From Ruminococcaceae bacterium UBA6364 (GTDB lineage Bacteria; Bacillota; Clostridia; Oscillospirales; Acutalibacteraceae): a DNA stretch of 8,087 bases. The notes under the pieces are model-generated. The model ran no database searches, was not told the origin of the DNA, and saw only the letters and a list, made by a program, of their open reading frames with translations. This document shows, in pieces, positions 6,305 to 8,087 of the stretch. The DNA lies in assembly GCA_002440045.1 (NCBI GenBank), contig DJRI01000041.1, positions 1 through 8,087 on the forward strand, read 5' to 3'. The position numbers were made by a program, and so were the translations under genes. The stretch's first letter is position 1. Each line of letters opens with the position of its first letter.

Positions 6305-7872
6305 GCCTTTGAAGAGAATGAAATTCTCGGGTCTACAAGCGACATTAAAACGTCGCCCATAATAACGGCTGTTACCGAAAGAAGCGCATAGAAAAGCGTA
6401 ACACCGATTATAACACCGTTATCATATTTATTTATTGCCTCCGTAAGGAGGTTACCTGCACCGGGTACAACGTAAACACGCTCTGTAATGATGGCGCCCG
6501 TCATAGCGAAAAGTATGCTTGCGGGAATGTCGTGTACCAACGGAATGATTGCGTTTTTAAGAATGTGCTTGCTGAAAATTTCGCTGTCCGAAAGACCGCC
6601 CGAACGCGCAAATTTAACATAGTCGGAGTTCATTTGGTCAATCATATAGCGGCGCAGCCATTTCATAAGAGAAGCGATTGCGGGAAGTGCAAGCGAGATT
6701 ATGGGAAGAACATACATAAGCTTGTTCTTTGAGTCCATATTAAAGGTTGTGGGAAGACCCAACTGACCGCCTATTGCTTTAAACATAAATATGTAAGCAA
6801 GCGAGGGAACGGCAATAATGAACACGATGTAAAGAGTGCCGAGCTTGTCTATAAGCTTGTCCTTTTTTCTTGCCATTATTATGCCGAGCGGCACACCGAG
6901 GAAATATGAAAGAATAACCTCAAGAATACCGATAACGAACGAATAACCGAGCTTTGACATACCTGAGTTTACGGTAAGAACGCTTGTGTAATCGTCGTCA
7001 AAGCGCACCTGATTTGAAGCGCTTATGTCAAGCGAGCCTTTAACATAGGTCGCTGTGTGAAGGTCGTCGGCGCTTTCTTCTACGTGGCCTGTTGCGGGAT
7101 AGGTAAGCGTGGACTTAATGTAAGAGCCTTGGCTTTGGGTCATGGTTGTGAAAACATCCTGACCCTGTTTTACGGAGTAAGAAGTACCGAGATTAATTGT
7201 AATTAAGTTTTGATGAATATAAGGGAATCTGTTGTCAAAATACAAAAGGTATTTGTGCTCTGTGCCATTGCCCATAATGGCGGGCGAAAACTTTTCGCCG
7301 CCGTAAAGCGGGTCATAAAGAGTAAAGGTAAGCTTTCTTTCGCCTTTAACCTCATCGGCACGGTTGATATTGTCGATTTGAACAAGATTGCCGAAATATT
7401 TAAAGAGTCTTGAAATTAAGGGTGTTTCTTTATAGACAAAGCATTGCGCCTGACCGCCCTGACCGACTTTTTTGCCTTGCATAACAGTGTCAAGTCTTAC
7501 AAACTTGTAGCCGCTGCCGGTTTCATATTTCTCTTTAAACTGAGCAATATATTTTTTTGCGGTGGCGTTGTCCTTATCCTCGGTTCTGCCGAGTCTTGCG
7601 GCTTCAACGCGCGTTTTTTCGTCTATTTCGCCGTTTCTTTGTAATTCAAGCAAATAATCGCTGTAGGGAACATAATCAAGATAACCGAATTCTTTCCATC
7701 TGCGGTACTTATAAGATTCCTTCTGATTGTTCATCTGCTTTGTATAAAGAGGGTCATTGGCGAAAATCAAAGTACGGTCCATGGCAGTATACACCATAAA
7801 CATAACGATAGCCACAACAATAACTACCGAAATAACACCGTGTAATATTCTCTTTAATAAATATTTCGTCAT
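6298..7872 (-). CDS. oppB: Oligopeptide ABC transporter permease OppB (AmiC-type, large external domain)
   Basis: 524 residues, against about 306 for classical OppB but close to pneumococcal AmiC (about 498). Membrane subunit pairing with OppC. Helix 1 is at about 10-29, a long external region spans about 30-305, then come the permease helices at about 310-332, 343-368, 385-404, 447-466 and 486-512. AmiC-like landmarks in the external region are RTLIFANDP (33-41), PLISRLFKYFGNLVQID (151-167), GTEHKYLLYFDNRFPY (203-218), NLITINLGTSY (222-232) and MTQSQG (244-249). The ATPase-contact loop is DYVKFARSGGLSDSEI (417-432), with AKG replaced by SGG, followed by KNAIIPLV. The C-terminus SLVDPRI is typical. 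ATG 7872 is preceded by a weak AGTGAG 5-6 nt upstream. It follows the binding-protein gene across a 92-nt gap with a stem-loop and precedes oppC by 6 nt. Confidence 0.95.
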   Translation of the reverse strand: MTKYLLKRILHGVISVVIVVAIVMFMVYTAMDRTLIFANDPLYTKQMNNQKESYKYRRWKEFGYLDYVPYSDYLLELQRNGEIDEKTRVEAARLGRTEDKDNATAKKYIAQFKEKYETGSGYKFVRLDTVMQGKKVGQGGQAQCFVYKETPLISRLFKYFGNLVQIDNINRADEVKGERKLTFTLYDPLYGGEKFSPAIMGNGTEHKYLLYFDNRFPYIHQNLITINLGTSYSVKQGQDVFTTMTQSQGSYIKSTLTYPATGHVEESADDLHTATYVKGSLDISASNQVRFDDDYTSVLTVNSGMSKLGYSFVIGILEVILSYFLGVPLGIIMARKKDKLIDKLGTLYIVFIIAVPSLAYIFMFKAIGGQLGLPTTFNMDSKNKLMYVLPIISLALPAIASLMKWLRRYMIDQMNSDYVKFARSGGLSDSEIFSKHILKNAIIPLVHDIPASILFAMTGAIITERVYVVPGAGNLLTEAINKYDNGVIIGVTLFYALLSVTAVIMGDVLMSLVDPRISFSSKAR

Positions 7873-7893
7873 TTTATCTCACTCATTTTATAT

Positions 7894-7931
7894 GGGCAAG
7901 AGGATGAACCGAGAAAGTTCATCCTCCGCCC
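7894..7931 (-). other. Stem-loop between the binding-protein gene and oppB
   Basis: GAGGATGAAC (7900-7909) pairs perfectly with GTTCATCCTC (7917-7926) around a 7-nt loop, and outer GGGC/GCCC arms (7894-7897 with 7928-7931) extend it across a small internal loop. On the - strand (sense of the operon) it is followed by ATATAAAATG, not a T-run, so it is not a good full terminator there; the + side has only GTTTTAG. By position it resembles intercistronic hairpins that protect a binding-protein mRNA or partly attenuate the permease genes (inference). Confidence 0.7.
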
Positions 7932-7964
7932 GTTTTAGTTAGTAATCAGAATGTATCTTCAGAA

Positions 7965-8087
7965 TTAGAATACACCGAGAGATTTTGTCATAGATCCGCC
8001 GTAGTCACCGAGTAAGGTGTCAAGGTAGGATGAGGGATCGCCGTAGTCGGGGCCCCAACCTGAAATGTCGGATATATCGTAGTTCTC
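7965..8087 (-). CDS. oppA: Oligopeptide-binding protein (OppA/AmiA-type), C-terminal 40 residues only
   Basis: The gene enters from the right edge; 40 residues plus a TAA stop are visible. They contain ISGWGPDYGDPSSYLDTLL, the signature segment of family 5 extracellular solute-binding proteins, which capture peptides outside the cell for the OppB/OppC channel. The end TKSLGVF aligns with the place where AmiA reads KTYLGFDN. In AmiA and OppA about 100-160 residues (rest of the C-terminal lobe) follow this segment; here the stop comes about 23 residues after GDP, and the 92 nt before oppB contain no continuation in any frame. The protein is therefore either truncated or belongs to a group with a differently built C-terminus. 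Family assignment is firm; intactness is not. Confidence 0.85.
   Translation of the reverse strand, partial: ENYDISDISGWGPDYGDPSSYLDTLLGDYGGSMTKSLGVF

Noticed and set aside
7894..7931. Stem-loop considered as a full intrinsic terminator of the binding-protein gene
   Set aside because: There is no T-tract on the - strand side; AT-rich but A-dominated sequence follows, leading directly into oppB.

Overview
The window looks like chromosomal DNA of a low-to-moderate GC Firmicute of the Clostridia, probably a gut or rumen Oscillospiraceae/Ruminococcaceae-type organism. This rests on the proteins, which resemble the streptococcal Ami oligopeptide permease, on the strong AGGAGG-type ribosome binding sites, and on the lysine- and alanine-rich composition. 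The taxonomic call is an inference; no RNA gene or other marker is present.

Left edge (1-834, + strand): the 3' two-thirds or so of a neutral/alkaline ceramidase-like gene, followed by its own intrinsic terminator (867-898). A second terminator (929-963) serves the operon converging from the right. Between them they account for the only intergenic gap near the left side (835-970).

Rest of the window (971-8087, all - strand): one tightly packed operon, read from right to left. It runs: the 3' end of an oligopeptide-binding protein gene (oppA/amiA-like, 7965-8087), a 92-nt gap holding a strong stem-loop, then permease oppB (amiC-like), permease oppC (amiD-like), ATPase oppD (amiE-like), ATPase oppF (amiF-like), and a membrane-anchored protein of uncertain function that I read as a degenerate ApbE-like domain. 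The order matches pneumococcal amiA-C-D-E-F. Spacings within the permease part are +6, +12, -8 and +1 nt, so translational coupling is likely. The parts would form an importer: the binding protein captures peptides outside, OppB/OppC form the channel, and OppD/OppF power it from the cytoplasmic face.

The permease is recognisable but departs from the family in several ways: (a) OppD carries about 235 extra residues, partly coiled-coil, between Walker A and the Q-loop; (b) OppF has Trp in place of the signature Ser (WGGQ instead of SGGQ), which should make one of the two ATP sites degenerate; (c) OppF carries a C-terminal linker plus two predicted membrane helices; (d) the binding protein stops well before the usual end of the family; (e) the operon ends with an ApbE-like protein lacking the usual ApbE motifs. 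No mobile element, CRISPR, tRNA or rRNA was found.
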